Assembly: GCA_018697205.1 (NCBI GenBank)
Contig: JABHTG010000016.1
Location: 1 to 57,553, forward strand
Origin: Nitrospina sp.
GTDB lineage: Bacteria > Nitrospinota > Nitrospinia > Nitrospinales > VA-1
Reading direction: 5' to 3'
DNA: 57,553 nt
Below, one piece after another: positions 9,169 through 18,279 of the stretch. Each line of letters starts with the position of its first letter. Within the stretch, counting starts at the first letter, position 1. The notes beneath the pieces are model-generated. The model ran no database searches. It worked only from the letters and a program-made list of their open reading frames with translations, and was not told the DNA's origin. Both the position numbers and the translations under genes were made by a program.

Positions 9169-11187
9169 TTAATTTAGGACAACAGAAGCACTTTTAAGGG
9201 GTTTCATTTGCAACCTACCGCGATACATTTGCATGATTTGCGTTAAATTAAAAATAGAAAGTTGGCCGTTTCCGGAGCCTATTTTTTTAAGCACCCCATC
9301 AGCAGTCAACTGATCTAGTTCTAGGTCAAGATTAAAAGACTCACAGGAATAATCTAGATCTAAGTATCCACATTTTTTAAGAACGCTTAAAGTACTATCG
9401 GATAGCTTGATCGATACGCTAGTTGTAATATCGCCTCTAAGACAACGGTATAAAAAGTTTTGTTCCTGGCATAGTTTTACAATTTCACGGATTGTGCTTT
9501 GAGGTTCATTCGGAAGTAAGCGTAAAACCTCCTTTTCTATTTGCTGATAATAAGCTTCAAATTGATTTGGGTGAAGCAGGAGGTGCGCGGTAAAAGCAAA
9601 GTTCAATTTAACAAACATTTTATCGCTAAAAAAATTAGAACTATTTTGAGGGTCTCTGAAGAACAAGTCCATTTCCTCAACTGTTTCAAACCATTCTGCC
9701 GAGATCTGATTTCTTAACCATTCAAATGTTTCACACAAAACAGGATGATTAGATCCTTCTAAAATTACGGTTTTTAATAAATCGGTTAATCGAACACCCT
9801 TATTAGTTAAGTAAGGAACTAAAGGGCGCAGATCACCAAGCGTCAATCCACCAAAAAATAATGCCCGCAAAGCCCTCAACCTAATCATTTCGGTTTCAGA
9901 CATATTATTAGTCTCTCGTATGACTTCCTGTAACTCAAAAATAGTTTCACCTTTATAAATTCCTGAGCAGCCTTCAAAAAATCGATACTTTGTTCTTAGC
10001 CCAAATTTGTCTCGCGATTCCAGAGTATTCATTTCACTACCAGGGAGTAACTGAACCTCTCCTCCAAGAATATCGTTGATACCGTATGACAAAGCCTTAT
10101 CTAAAGATTCTAGATGGCTATCAAAAGATTCTCCTGGAAGGCCTACAAGAATATCGGTTCTAGTCGTGTGAGTATATTCTTTTAATCGGGTAATCAATGA
10201 AACCAAACGTGTCGTACTTATATTACTTCTTTTAATAGATTCCAAAACACCATCATCAAGGCTTTGAAAGGCGATATAAGTATTTGTAAGATGACCTAGA
10301 GTACGTCCAATTTCGACTATATGCTCTTGAGCAGATTTAGACCAATAAACCTCAATTGAAGCGAAAGTATGTGTGTTCTCATAAACCTTCCGAATATGCT
10401 TTGCTATATCAACATCCCTTTTGAGTATCCCAAAATTTGCATCTGCAAAAACCAATTGGGGATAATTTTCTCCGATTTGAGTAACATAATCCAGATCACG
10501 ATAGACTCGGTCCATACTAAATCTTTGAATTTTATTCAGCGCGGCCACACCCCATACGCAAAAGGTACAAAGAAATGGACAGCCACGATTTGTTTCTATT
10601 AATGGAATGAAACCCTCTTTTAAAAAAGGGTCTAAGGTTCCAGTAAGATAGGGCGATGGGATAAAATCTAAATCACTATCTTTACTATTACTAGGCGAAC
10701 CAAGCAGATTTCCTTTAAAAAGAGAATATCCCCCAGAGACAGGAGCAGATCGGAGCATTTCAACTCTAGTATTCTTTGTTGGGTTTTCCAGACAAAGCTG
10801 AATAATGTTTGAAAAGGAAACTTCACCGCTATACATACAATATACATCTACAAAAGGGTATTTCCCAAGAAACACACCAATACCTTTTTCATCAATATCA
10901 ATATTTGGACCGCCCATGACGATAGGTAGCTCTGGAAATTCTTTCTTGAGCCTTCCGCCAGCAAAAGCGTTCAACCTTTCATTCCATGTATAATTAGCGA
11001 AACCAACAAGATCTGGTTCACAAACCTCGCATTCATCAAGTAATTTATCTACTGATTTGAATAGGTGGAATTCTACTTTTTCTCCAAAGATAGATTTCGA
11101 ATATGAAGCAAGGTATCCAATCCCTAGAGGAACAAATTGCCTTGCGGGCAAATAATCGTGAGCGAGATCAGCTAGATATACAATCAT
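9169..11187 (-). CDS. B12-binding domain radical SAM enzyme with long C-terminal helical region (672 aa)
   Basis: It has an N-terminal cobalamin-binding-type domain (about 1-160, with PLGIGYLASY and IVMGGPN), and then a radical SAM domain. The cluster cysteines are C203, C207 and C210 (CPFLCTFC), and DILVGLPGES lies in the barrel. After about residue 430 comes a 240-residue helical region that has no counterpart in the other radical SAM enzyme here. The two proteins are clearly different subfamilies and not a recent duplication. A 280-base gap separates them. Likely role: radical modification, perhaps methylation, of a sugar or lipid intermediate. The exact reaction is not known. Confidence 0.85.
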   Translation of the reverse strand: MIVYLADLAHDYLPARQFVPLGIGYLASYSKSIFGEKVEFHLFKSVDKLLDECEVCEPDLVGFANYTWNERLNAFAGGRLKKEFPELPIVMGGPNIDIDEKGIGVFLGKYPFVDVYCMYSGEVSFSNIIQLCLENPTKNTRVEMLRSAPVSGGYSLFKGNLLGSPSNSKDSDLDFIPSPYLTGTLDPFLKEGFIPLIETNRGCPFLCTFCVWGVAALNKIQRFSMDRVYRDLDYVTQIGENYPQLVFADANFGILKRDVDIAKHIRKVYENTHTFASIEVYWSKSAQEHIVEIGRTLGHLTNTYIAFQSLDDGVLESIKRSNISTTRLVSLITRLKEYTHTTRTDILVGLPGESFDSHLESLDKALSYGINDILGGEVQLLPGSEMNTLESRDKFGLRTKYRFFEGCSGIYKGETIFELQEVIRETNNMSETEMIRLRALRALFFGGLTLGDLRPLVPYLTNKGVRLTDLLKTVILEGSNHPVLCETFEWLRNQISAEWFETVEEMDLFFRDPQNSSNFFSDKMFVKLNFAFTAHLLLHPNQFEAYYQQIEKEVLRLLPNEPQSTIREIVKLCQEQNFLYRCLRGDITTSVSIKLSDSTLSVLKKCGYLDLDYSCESFNLDLELDQLTADGVLKKIGSGNGQLSIFNLTQIMQMYRGRLQMKPLKSASVVLN

Positions 11188-11292
11188 TTTACTTTCCCAA
11201 AAAACAAGGTGCTTGGCTTAGTATTTATTTTTTTCATCTCTACTTTATTCATTACTAACCTCGCTCGAAAAAACATACAAAAATTGATTACG

Positions 11293-11321
11293 ACTAATAT
11301 TAGACAATAGTTTAAACTATT
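11293..11321. repeat. Two perfect palindromes at the 3' end of the methyltransferase gene
   Basis: CTAATATTAG (11293-11302) and AATAGTTTAAACTATT (11306-11321) are adjacent perfect palindromes. The second overlaps the stop codon of the methyltransferase gene. They may form small RNA hairpins protecting the transcript end or be a protein-binding site. There is no T-run. AT-rich palindromes also arise by chance. Confidence 0.35.
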
Positions 11322-12375
11322 TTAGCAAGGTGCATCGCATATGACTACTCGCTGAAAGTAACTTTAACCAATGTTGAACAATACCGAGTTGTTTTTCTGT
11401 AAATTCCGAAATAAAAGAAAATTGATTATCTGGATTACCATCTACAGCATTTGCGACTATGTCAACATCAAAATTTCCTGGTGTATCAATCTGGGCAACT
11501 TTGAAGCCAGATCGTATTGAAAAATGGATTATATTTTGTGTAGTGAATGAATGCAAATGCATTGGAGGAAATATCCCATGTGCAAGTGGGCGGAATTCGT
11601 TATAACCAATAGCAATATTCTCAAAACCAAGCATATTTGGAGTGCAAAAGTGATGAAGGCCATCATCTAAAAGAAGCTTATGCACAGAAAGCATAAAATT
11701 GAAGGGGTCGCGTAGATGCTCAACTAGCTCAAAGTGAATAATTAAATCAAATTTTTCTTTAGTATTTTTTGAGAAATTTTCAACGCTCATTCCATAAAGA
11801 TTTAAACCCTGATCGACATTCTTCTCAATAGCACTACTATCAATATCAATCCCAGACAGAGAACAATTTTTTAATAATTCTTGCTCCTCTAGACCGGTTT
11901 TGAGTTCTGATAAAAATGCACCAGAACTACAACCAATTTCTAAAATTCTTATGTGCTTTTTTTTTCCTAACTCTTTTCTAATAAGTTCTATCAAAAATGT
12001 AGCCCGGTCGGATAATACAATACTTCCTGTTTTCCCTCTGCTTCTTAAAAGCCTCGCGTAGACATCATTACACTTACACTCGTTATAGTAATAGTTAAGA
12101 GCGTCATACGATGGACAGGGGTTTACATATACAGATGTGCATTGATGGCATTTAACAACACCGTATGTTTTGTGAAAAGGCTCAAGCGAGGAGTAATCGC
12201 CCGCTCCGCATATTGGACAATTTCGATTTTCAAATTCGTGTGAGAATTTTTTAAAAACAGTTTCGGCATCTTGGAGCCGTTGATTAAATATAGATAATGC
12301 TTGCTCAATTGTTCGATTTTGTTTTACAAAGCTAAAATAAGGGGGCAAAGGAATGTTATTCTTCATTGCTGTCAT
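11317..12375 (-). CDS. SAM-dependent methyltransferase with N-terminal zinc ribbon
   Basis: Residues 53-79 hold two CxxC pairs (C53/C56 and C76/C79), a zinc ribbon like that of sugar C-methyltransferases. The class I methyltransferase domain follows, with motif I ILEIGCSSG (144-152), an acidic GIDID strand and LIIHFELVEHL. This layout resembles NDP-sugar C-methyltransferases and related UbiG-like enzymes. It is upstream of the two radical SAM genes and probably belongs to the same unit, making a methylated surface sugar. An in-frame ATG three codons downstream is an alternative start. The substrate is unknown. Confidence 0.8.
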   Translation of the reverse strand: MTAMKNNIPLPPYFSFVKQNRTIEQALSIFNQRLQDAETVFKKFSHEFENRNCPICGAGDYSSLEPFHKTYGVVKCHQCTSVYVNPCPSYDALNYYYNECKCNDVYARLLRSRGKTGSIVLSDRATFLIELIRKELGKKKHIRILEIGCSSGAFLSELKTGLEEQELLKNCSLSGIDIDSSAIEKNVDQGLNLYGMSVENFSKNTKEKFDLIIHFELVEHLRDPFNFMLSVHKLLLDDGLHHFCTPNMLGFENIAIGYNEFRPLAHGIFPPMHLHSFTTQNIIHFSIRSGFKVAQIDTPGNFDVDIVANAVDGNPDNQFSFISEFTEKQLGIVQHWLKLLSASSHMRCTLLK

Positions 12376-12560
12376 CTCGTATACTATAACTTGTATGTAT
12401 GCTTTTAATTTATTGAGCTACTTTTTATAGAAGTTAAAAGCAAGGGCATTTTGATGGTATAAAAAAGCAGGCTATCTCTATAGTCTTATTACTTAATTGA
12501 AGTTAAAGTTTTTATAATACATAAATGATACTGAAATGCTAGCGACACTTTTTCTTAAAT

Positions 12561-12588
12561 TAGATTAATTCCCCCTGGTATTAATCTA
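12561..12588. repeat. Perfect inverted repeat over the stop codon of the ABC exporter gene
   Basis: TAGATTAAT (12561-12569) and ATTAATCTA (12580-12588) form a perfect 9-bp stem around a C/G-containing 10-base loop. The right arm contains the stop codon of the minus-strand ABC transporter gene. No T-run follows on the minus strand, so it is not a standard intrinsic terminator. It could stabilise the 3' end or affect translation termination. Confidence 0.4.
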
Positions 12589-14365
12589 GACTTTGCTTAG
12601 CACAGAGGCTGCTATATAGACCGCTTCCCGCCCGTAACTCTTCGTGAGTTCCCTCTTCGGCCAGATGACCATCTTTAACAACAAAAATATAATCCGCTGA
12701 AGCCACAGTAACCAACCTGTGTGCCACTACAATAACGGTTCTTTTCCCATGAAGAGTTTCAATCGCAGCCTGAACCTTTCTCTCAGAGTGAGCATCCAAA
12801 GAACTGGTTGCTTCATCAAAAATAAGCACAGGCGGGTCTAGATAAATGGCTCTGGCTATTGCCAAGCGTTGTCTTTGCCCACCCGAAAGTGTAACCCCTC
12901 TTTCCCCCACCATCGTCTGATAACCTTGTGGCAACAAGTCTATAAATTCGTCCGCATAAGCAATTCGGGTTGCTTCTTTAATACGATTTTGATCTCGGTT
13001 CTCAGCATCTACACCAAAACAAATATTGTCTTCAATGGTGCCACTAAAAATAAATGCTTCCTGACTGATCAAACCCAACTGGCAAAGCCAGGTACTAACA
13101 TCAACTTCACTCAGGTCGACTCCATCTACCAAGACTCTCCCTTTTTGAGGTTTATAAAACCCTGTCATTAAATCAATGATCGTCGATTTACCACTTCCGG
13201 AAATACCAACAATCCCATAAAATTTTTTACTCTCAAACTTTAGAGATAGATCTTTCAAAACGATATCGCTGCCACTATAGGAAAACGAAACATTCTGAAA
13301 TTCAACTTGTCTCGTTATAGGAGGAAGGGAACGACCATTTTTGGTATCCGATTCTTCTTCGAGAAGACTTGAAACCGTTTCAACAGAAGGCAAGATCGAA
13401 GCAATTAACATAGCTTGGCCACTTGTCGCAGCTGCTAAAGGAAGAATTCTATATATTCCCACAGCAAATACAGCCAGTATTGGGAAAGTTTGTTTTCCAA
13501 AGCCTGAAACCTGGATAAAAATGAACAGTGCTCCCACTCCAATCAAGACAACCAAAGTTTCCAGCACTGGCCGAGGCAAAGACGCTATAAAATTATTGCG
13601 AATAACATGGCCGGCGTACTCATCCCACATTTTTCGAAGCCGGTGTTGAAAGTGATCTTCTGCACAAAAACCTTTGACCTGCTTGATTCCAGAGAGAATT
13701 TCTGTAGTGAGCCCGAACCCTTTTTTTTCAAGTTCAACAATACGATCTCCTGCCTTATATATTCTTCCACGCGAAATCTTCATCGTAGCGTAATAAACTG
13801 GAATCATCAGCAAGGTAATCGCCATAGTGACCTCCAGGTTCATAAAACATAAAACTAAAAATACTCCTATAATCACCGTCAGACTGCCTAAGGCAGTAAT
13901 AAATAGCCTAAGAGCTGTTGAGGCTTTCTGGGCTTGCATGATCTTGCGTTGAACCAGGTCACCAGTCTTATTTTCCAGAAAAAATGCATACGGTTTGTTC
14001 AAGTAAATTTTGGTTATTCGGTCCATCCAGACACAATAAAGACGAGTCACAACTCGAATATTGCCGTATCCCGCCAGAACAAGAAACGCGTTTTTAAAAA
14101 CAAATAGTGCTCCTACCCCAAAGAGAGAATAAAATAAAAACTGCTCCTGGTTCAAAACCTCCAATGCCGGAATCCAGGTGATAGACTTATTCCTGTAGTA
14201 GTCCAACTTGCTAGCATCCTGGAACATATCGACGAGGGGATAAAATGAAGCTATCCCAATAGATTCCATAGCCGCGCTCCCCAAAACCAATACATACAAC
14301 CAAAACAGAGTGCGCCGCTTACCGCGTGTCAAAACAAAAAGGCTGGAAAGACTGGGGAAAATCAA
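12581..14365 (-). CDS. ABC exporter, fused membrane and ATPase domains (MsbA/PglK type)
   Basis: The 594-residue half-transporter has about six membrane segments in the first 320 residues. The nucleotide-binding domain carries Walker A GISGSGKST, a Q-loop, signature LSGGQRQR, Walker B VLIFDEATSSLD and the AHR switch histidine. The best start is TTG at 14365, preceded by AAGGAGT at good spacing. Proteins of this size and layout flip lipid-linked oligosaccharides (PglK, MsbA) or export lipids across the inner membrane. In this locus the lipid-linked O-unit is a likely cargo. No separate Wzx flippase or Wzm/Wzt pair is visible in the window. It could also be the lipid A flippase MsbA itself. Confidence 0.87.
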   Translation of the reverse strand: MIFPSLSSLFVLTRGKRRTLFWLYVLVLGSAAMESIGIASFYPLVDMFQDASKLDYYRNKSITWIPALEVLNQEQFLFYSLFGVGALFVFKNAFLVLAGYGNIRVVTRLYCVWMDRITKIYLNKPYAFFLENKTGDLVQRKIMQAQKASTALRLFITALGSLTVIIGVFLVLCFMNLEVTMAITLLMIPVYYATMKISRGRIYKAGDRIVELEKKGFGLTTEILSGIKQVKGFCAEDHFQHRLRKMWDEYAGHVIRNNFIASLPRPVLETLVVLIGVGALFIFIQVSGFGKQTFPILAVFAVGIYRILPLAAATSGQAMLIASILPSVETVSSLLEEESDTKNGRSLPPITRQVEFQNVSFSYSGSDIVLKDLSLKFESKKFYGIVGISGSGKSTIIDLMTGFYKPQKGRVLVDGVDLSEVDVSTWLCQLGLISQEAFIFSGTIEDNICFGVDAENRDQNRIKEATRIAYADEFIDLLPQGYQTMVGERGVTLSGGQRQRLAIARAIYLDPPVLIFDEATSSLDAHSERKVQAAIETLHGKRTVIVVAHRLVTVASADYIFVVKDGHLAEEGTHEELRAGSGLYSSLCAKQSLD

Positions 14366-14864
14366 AATCTACTCCTTACTGTAAATTTAGAAGCGATGTA
14401 GTCCATCGGACCTGCATCAAATTATCAATTTTTTTTAATATAATCTATGCGGATAAAGCTACAGTGAACGCATCCATTTTTAAATTCGGACACAGCACAA
14501 TTAATTTTTCCCAATGGGTAAAACCAAGACTTACTTAATATCAGCGTCAATCAATCTCAATTTTTTTTCAACTTGTTTGCCATAGTTTATAGAATAGGTT
14601 AGGGCAACTATTTATTTTATAATGGCACGTAAATGCTTCCAACTAAATTTTGTTCCTTGCTCCCAAGACTACCCAGATAACTCCGTTCATGAATTTCTTC
14701 CGACTTACGGGCACCCTTCCCCGCTGATTTCATGATGTTAATGTAGACTTGACACAATGATCGCGCTACAATTTGCTAATGTTAAAAGGGAACCTTTTGA
14801 AATTGGGCGGCCCCCTACCAACTCCCTGCTTCGCAACCCACAACTGGATACTATAAAGCACCTA
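14366..14864. other. Divergent intergenic region upstream of the CDP-sugar cassette
   Basis: About 500 bases lie between the minus-strand ABC exporter and the chosen start of the plus-strand epimerase. The region is AT-rich with several T-runs and should contain promoters for both directions. A perfect -35 hexamer TTGACA occurs at 14749-14754 on the plus strand, but a -10 at the right distance is poor. I see no tRNA, riboswitch or repeat. Confidence 0.5.
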
Positions 14865-15821
14865 ATGAAAGATTTAAACATTCTTATTACTGGAGGACTG
14901 GGTTACCTCGGGGGACGGATAGCAGATTCTCTCAAAAAAAATTTTCCTGAGACGACAATTACTCTTGGCACACGTCGCAAAACTCGAGACATCCCTAATT
15001 GGGCCGAATCGTTTAAAATCATCCATTTTGATATTTGCGACTCCACTTCAATTGAGAAAGCGGTTATCGGCTCAGATATTGTTATACACCTTGCCGCGCT
15101 GAACGAGTATGAATCTATCAATGATATTGAAGCGGCTTGGAAAACAAACGCCTTAGGAACACAGGCATTGCTTTCTTCAGCAGATAGAAAAGGCGTTCAA
15201 AGGTTTGTATATTTTTCAACCTTCCACGTTTATGGAGATTGCAGGGGAACTATTACCGAAAACTCTCCTGCACAACCTCATCACCCCTATGCGGCGACTC
15301 ACAGGGCGGCAGAGGATATGGTTAGATTTTATCAATATTATAAAAATATGGACACTCTAATTTTTAGATTATCCAATGGATTCGGCTATCCCATGGATAC
15401 CGGAATCGACCGATGGGCACTCGTCTTCAACGATTTATGCCGGCAAACGGTAACCTCGGGTAAAATGGTTTTAAAATCATCTGGAAAACAGCATCGAGAT
15501 TTTATTTCTCTTCATAACGTTAGCGCTGCAGTCGAACACTTTCTATTTAAGATCCAGGGTCAATGGAAAGATGGCTTGTACAATTTGGGAGGTGATGAAT
15601 CTCTTTCCATTGCTGAGGCAGCAAAAACCATAGCCAGAGTCTATAAAAAAAAGCACAACAAAACTATTCCTATTGAAATAAATGACAAAAAAGAAAATGG
15701 ACCTTGTGATCCGGTTTGTTTCAATATAGATAAGCTGAAAGCAACCGGATTCCAATTAACCGGAGATAAGGAAATGGAAATCGAACAAACTCTTTCTTTA
15801 TGCGAAAATTTTAACACATGA
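14865..15821 (+). CDS. NAD-dependent epimerase/reductase with His in place of the catalytic Lys
   Basis: This is an extended SDR of 318 residues from the preferred start. The cofactor motif TGGLGYLG is at 9-16 and the active-site strand FSTFHVYG near 117-124. The YxxxK motif reads YAATH, so Tyr142 is present but the usual lysine is His146. The frame is open upstream to an ATG at 14757. I prefer 14865 because MKDLNILITGG is the normal SDR beginning, and the upstream ATG falls just behind a TTGACA hexamer. It stands directly before rfbF and rfbG, so it may be the 4-keto reductase/epimerase finishing a CDP-6-deoxyhexose. The Lys-to-His change leaves activity uncertain. Confidence 0.8.
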   Translation: MKDLNILITGGLGYLGGRIADSLKKNFPETTITLGTRRKTRDIPNWAESFKIIHFDICDSTSIEKAVIGSDIVIHLAALNEYESINDIEAAWKTNALGTQALLSSADRKGVQRFVYFSTFHVYGDCRGTITENSPAQPHHPYAATHRAAEDMVRFYQYYKNMDTLIFRLSNGFGYPMDTGIDRWALVFNDLCRQTVTSGKMVLKSSGKQHRDFISLHNVSAAVEHFLFKIQGQWKDGLYNLGGDESLSIAEAAKTIARVYKKKHNKTIPIEINDKKENGPCDPVCFNIDKLKATGFQLTGDKEMEIEQTLSLCENFNT

Positions 15822-15861
15822 ATAAAACCATTTACAGACCATCAACTCAAAGAGGCTTTTA

Positions 15862-16632
15862 ATGAAAGTTGTCATTCTATGTGGAGGCATGGGAACCCGT
15901 TTGCGCGAGGAAACTGAATTTCGACCAAAACCCATGGTCAAAGTCGGAACTAAACCCATTCTCTGGCACATCATGAAACATTATGCTCATTATGGATTTA
16001 ACGAGTTTGTTCTTTGTCTCGGCTATAAGGGTGAAGCGATCAAGGAATATTTCTACCATTATATGTTGCACAGTAATGATGTTACCGTGAAGCTGGGCAA
16101 AGATAGGCAAGTTGTGATACATGAAAATAGTCAGGTTGAAGACTGGGAAGTAACGCTCGTCGATACAGGTGAGAAAACCCTTAAGGGAGCCCGGATCCAT
16201 AAAATCCAAAAGTACGTCGACGGTGATTTCATGGTCACTTATGGAGACGGTATTAGCGACATCGACATAGGAAGCCTCGTCCGTTTTCATAAAGAACACG
16301 GCAAAATCGCCACCGTCACAGGTGTCAGTCTTCGTTCATCCTATGGCCAAATCAGATCAGAAAAAGGAAAAGTCCTTGGATTTGTAGAAAAACCAAAAAT
16401 CGAAGAAGGTATGATCAATGGTGGATTCTTTGTCTTCCGAGAAAAATTTTTTGATTATCTCAATTCAAATGGCGATTGCGACTTTGAAATCGGCCCACTT
16501 GAACAACTTGCTAAAGATGGTCAACTGATGGTTTACCATCTTAAAGGCGACTGGGCCTGCATGGACACATACCGGGATTCACTTTTTCTGAATAATCTAT
16601 GGGAAAAGGGTCAGGCCTTCTGGAAGGCCTAA
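15862..16632 (+). CDS. rfbF: Glucose-1-phosphate cytidylyltransferase
   Basis: This 256-residue nucleotidyltransferase makes CDP-glucose from CTP and glucose 1-phosphate, the entry step of CDP-linked dideoxy- and deoxy-sugar pathways. It has the N-terminal ILCGGMGTRL loop, RPKPMVKVG and the family-typical VTYGDGISDID metal-binding segment and GFVEKP strand. Length equals the family norm. An AGAGG site precedes the ATG. The dehydratase rfbG follows after 24 bases, so the two are an operon. Confidence 0.94.
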   Translation: MKVVILCGGMGTRLREETEFRPKPMVKVGTKPILWHIMKHYAHYGFNEFVLCLGYKGEAIKEYFYHYMLHSNDVTVKLGKDRQVVIHENSQVEDWEVTLVDTGEKTLKGARIHKIQKYVDGDFMVTYGDGISDIDIGSLVRFHKEHGKIATVTGVSLRSSYGQIRSEKGKVLGFVEKPKIEEGMINGGFFVFREKFFDYLNSNGDCDFEIGPLEQLAKDGQLMVYHLKGDWACMDTYRDSLFLNNLWEKGQAFWKA

Positions 16633-16656
16633 AGCCAATTACTGGACAAAAAATTT

Positions 16657-17754
16657 ATGTTTAATAATATATACCAAGGTCGGCGTGTTTTGGTCACTGG
16701 GCATACTGGCTTTAAGGGTTCTTGGCTCTGCGCCTGGCTATTAGACCTAGGAACCACCGTTGGTGGCTATTCGATAGGTATTCCTACCGATCCATCTCAC
16801 TTCAAAGCACTGAACCTCGCCGACCGAGTTGAATGCTTTCAGGGTGATGTCCGAGACAAAAATTCTCTACAGCAAGCTATTGACAAGTTTCGCCCAGAAA
16901 TCATATTCCACCTCGCCGCCCAGTCACTCGTCCGAAAATCTTACGAAGATCCTATCCTTACTTTTACAACTAACTCTATAGGAACACTTAATCTGTTGGA
17001 ATGCCTTCGCAATCAACCCTCTATCATTGCTTGCGTTCTTATCACTAGCGACAAATGTTACGAAAATGTCGAATGGGTTTGGGGTTACCGTGAAAATGAT
17101 CGCTTGGGTGGAAAAGATCCTTACAGTGCTTCAAAGGCTTGCGCTGAATTAATTTCAAATGCATATATGCAATCCTTCTTTAAAGAAAATGGACCTAACA
17201 TTGCAACAACAAGGGCAGGAAACGTCATTGGTGGTGGAGACTGGGCCTCTGACAGGATAGTGCCTGACTGCATCCGAGCATGGTCAGAAAAAAAATCTGT
17301 TACTGCTAGGAACCCAAAAGCTACTCGGCCATGGCAACATGTTCTGGAACCCTTGAGTGGTTATTTGACTCTTGGACAAAAACTATTTTCAGAAAACTCT
17401 AAATGCAAAAATCAGTCTTTTAATTTTGGGCCACTCGAAGAAGTTAACCAGTCGGTCGGAGACCTCATTACTGAAATGACAAAATACTGGCCCGAAGCAA
17501 AGTCAGAAGTTCAACAAAATATAGAATCTAGCAAACCTGAATCAACGCTACTAAAGCTTAGTTGTGAAAAATCCCACCAATTACTTGAGTGGCATGCCGT
17601 TTTAAATTTTTCCGAAACCGTTCGCATGACAGGAGAGTGGTACCACTCATTTTACCTTAAGAAATCTTCTAATAATATCTCCGAACTCACATGCAAACAA
17701 ATAGAGACATTTACAAAGATAGCAACTCAATCTAACCTTGCATGGACCCTCTAA
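16657..17754 (+). CDS. rfbG: CDP-glucose 4,6-dehydratase
   Basis: The 365-residue SDR turns CDP-glucose into CDP-4-keto-6-deoxyglucose. The cofactor loop TGHTGFKG (14-21), TSDKCY (130-135) and Tyr156/Lys160 of YSASK identify the RfbG/DdhB group. The region VIGGGDWASDRIVPD is also typical. It follows rfbF and is followed 6 bases later by an RmlC-like epimerase. No DdhC or DdhD homologue (3-dehydrase and its reductase) is in the window, so a 3,6-dideoxy sugar is not expected from the visible genes. Confidence 0.94.
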   Translation: MFNNIYQGRRVLVTGHTGFKGSWLCAWLLDLGTTVGGYSIGIPTDPSHFKALNLADRVECFQGDVRDKNSLQQAIDKFRPEIIFHLAAQSLVRKSYEDPILTFTTNSIGTLNLLECLRNQPSIIACVLITSDKCYENVEWVWGYRENDRLGGKDPYSASKACAELISNAYMQSFFKENGPNIATTRAGNVIGGGDWASDRIVPDCIRAWSEKKSVTARNPKATRPWQHVLEPLSGYLTLGQKLFSENSKCKNQSFNFGPLEEVNQSVGDLITEMTKYWPEAKSEVQQNIESSKPESTLLKLSCEKSHQLLEWHAVLNFSETVRMTGEWYHSFYLKKSSNNISELTCKQIETFTKIATQSNLAWTL

Positions 17755-17760
17755 CCTTGT

Positions 17761-18228
17761 ATGAATCTAATGATTAAGTCACTTGAAATTGAAGGAGTGT
17801 TTGCTAAACCTTTGAAGCAAATTGAAACCAATTGCGGAACAGTCTTGCAAATGCTAAGAAATGACTCCAGTTCGTTTAATCAATTCGGCGAAATATATTT
17901 TAGTGAAATTCATCCTAGAATGATTAATGCCTGGAAGAGACACAAACAGCAAGCTCAAAACCTAACTGTTCCTCTGGGAAATATCCGTTTAGTCATCTAC
18001 GATGACAGACCAACCTCTAGCAGTTGCGGAAAAACAATAGAGTATGAAATTGGCCGTCCCGAGAATTACAAGTTGATTCATATTCCTCCAATGTTATGGT
18101 ACGGGTTTCAGGAGATTAGTGGCAAAGTATCTATTATAGCTAACTGCCCCGATAAACCTCACGATCCAGAGGAAGGCGAATCTAAACCCGCTGACTCTAA
18201 CCAAATCCCATATCAATGGGAAGCCTAA
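17761..18228 (+). CDS. RmlC-like (dTDP-4-dehydrorhamnose 3,5-epimerase family) sugar epimerase
   Basis: This 155-residue cupin-fold protein resembles RfbC/RmlC relatives acting on 4-keto-6-deoxy nucleotide sugars. AWKRH contains the family's conserved His region, followed by IPPMLWYGFQ and the C-terminal CPDKPHDPEE loop. It is shorter than canonical RmlC (about 180). It lies 6 bases after rfbG, so it presumably epimerises C3 and/or C5 of CDP-4-keto-6-deoxyglucose, or of the CDP-sugar's next product. A second ATG is three codons downstream; neither has a clear ribosome binding site, which suggests translational coupling. Confidence 0.8.
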   Translation: MNLMIKSLEIEGVFAKPLKQIETNCGTVLQMLRNDSSSFNQFGEIYFSEIHPRMINAWKRHKQQAQNLTVPLGNIRLVIYDDRPTSSSCGKTIEYEIGRPENYKLIHIPPMLWYGFQEISGKVSIIANCPDKPHDPEEGESKPADSNQIPYQWEA

Positions 18229-18279
18229 TAATAGACCCAAATAACTAGGTTAATACCTGCTCAAAAAAACAAATCTTCT

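Noticed and set aside
12869-13649. Plus-strand open frames opposite the ABC exporter gene
   Set aside because: They are antisense shadows; the minus-strand frame has all ABC transporter motifs.
14757-14864. 36-residue N-terminal extension of the SDR epimerase
   Set aside because: The SDR family starts at the second ATG, and the first ATG lies immediately after a -35-like TTGACA.
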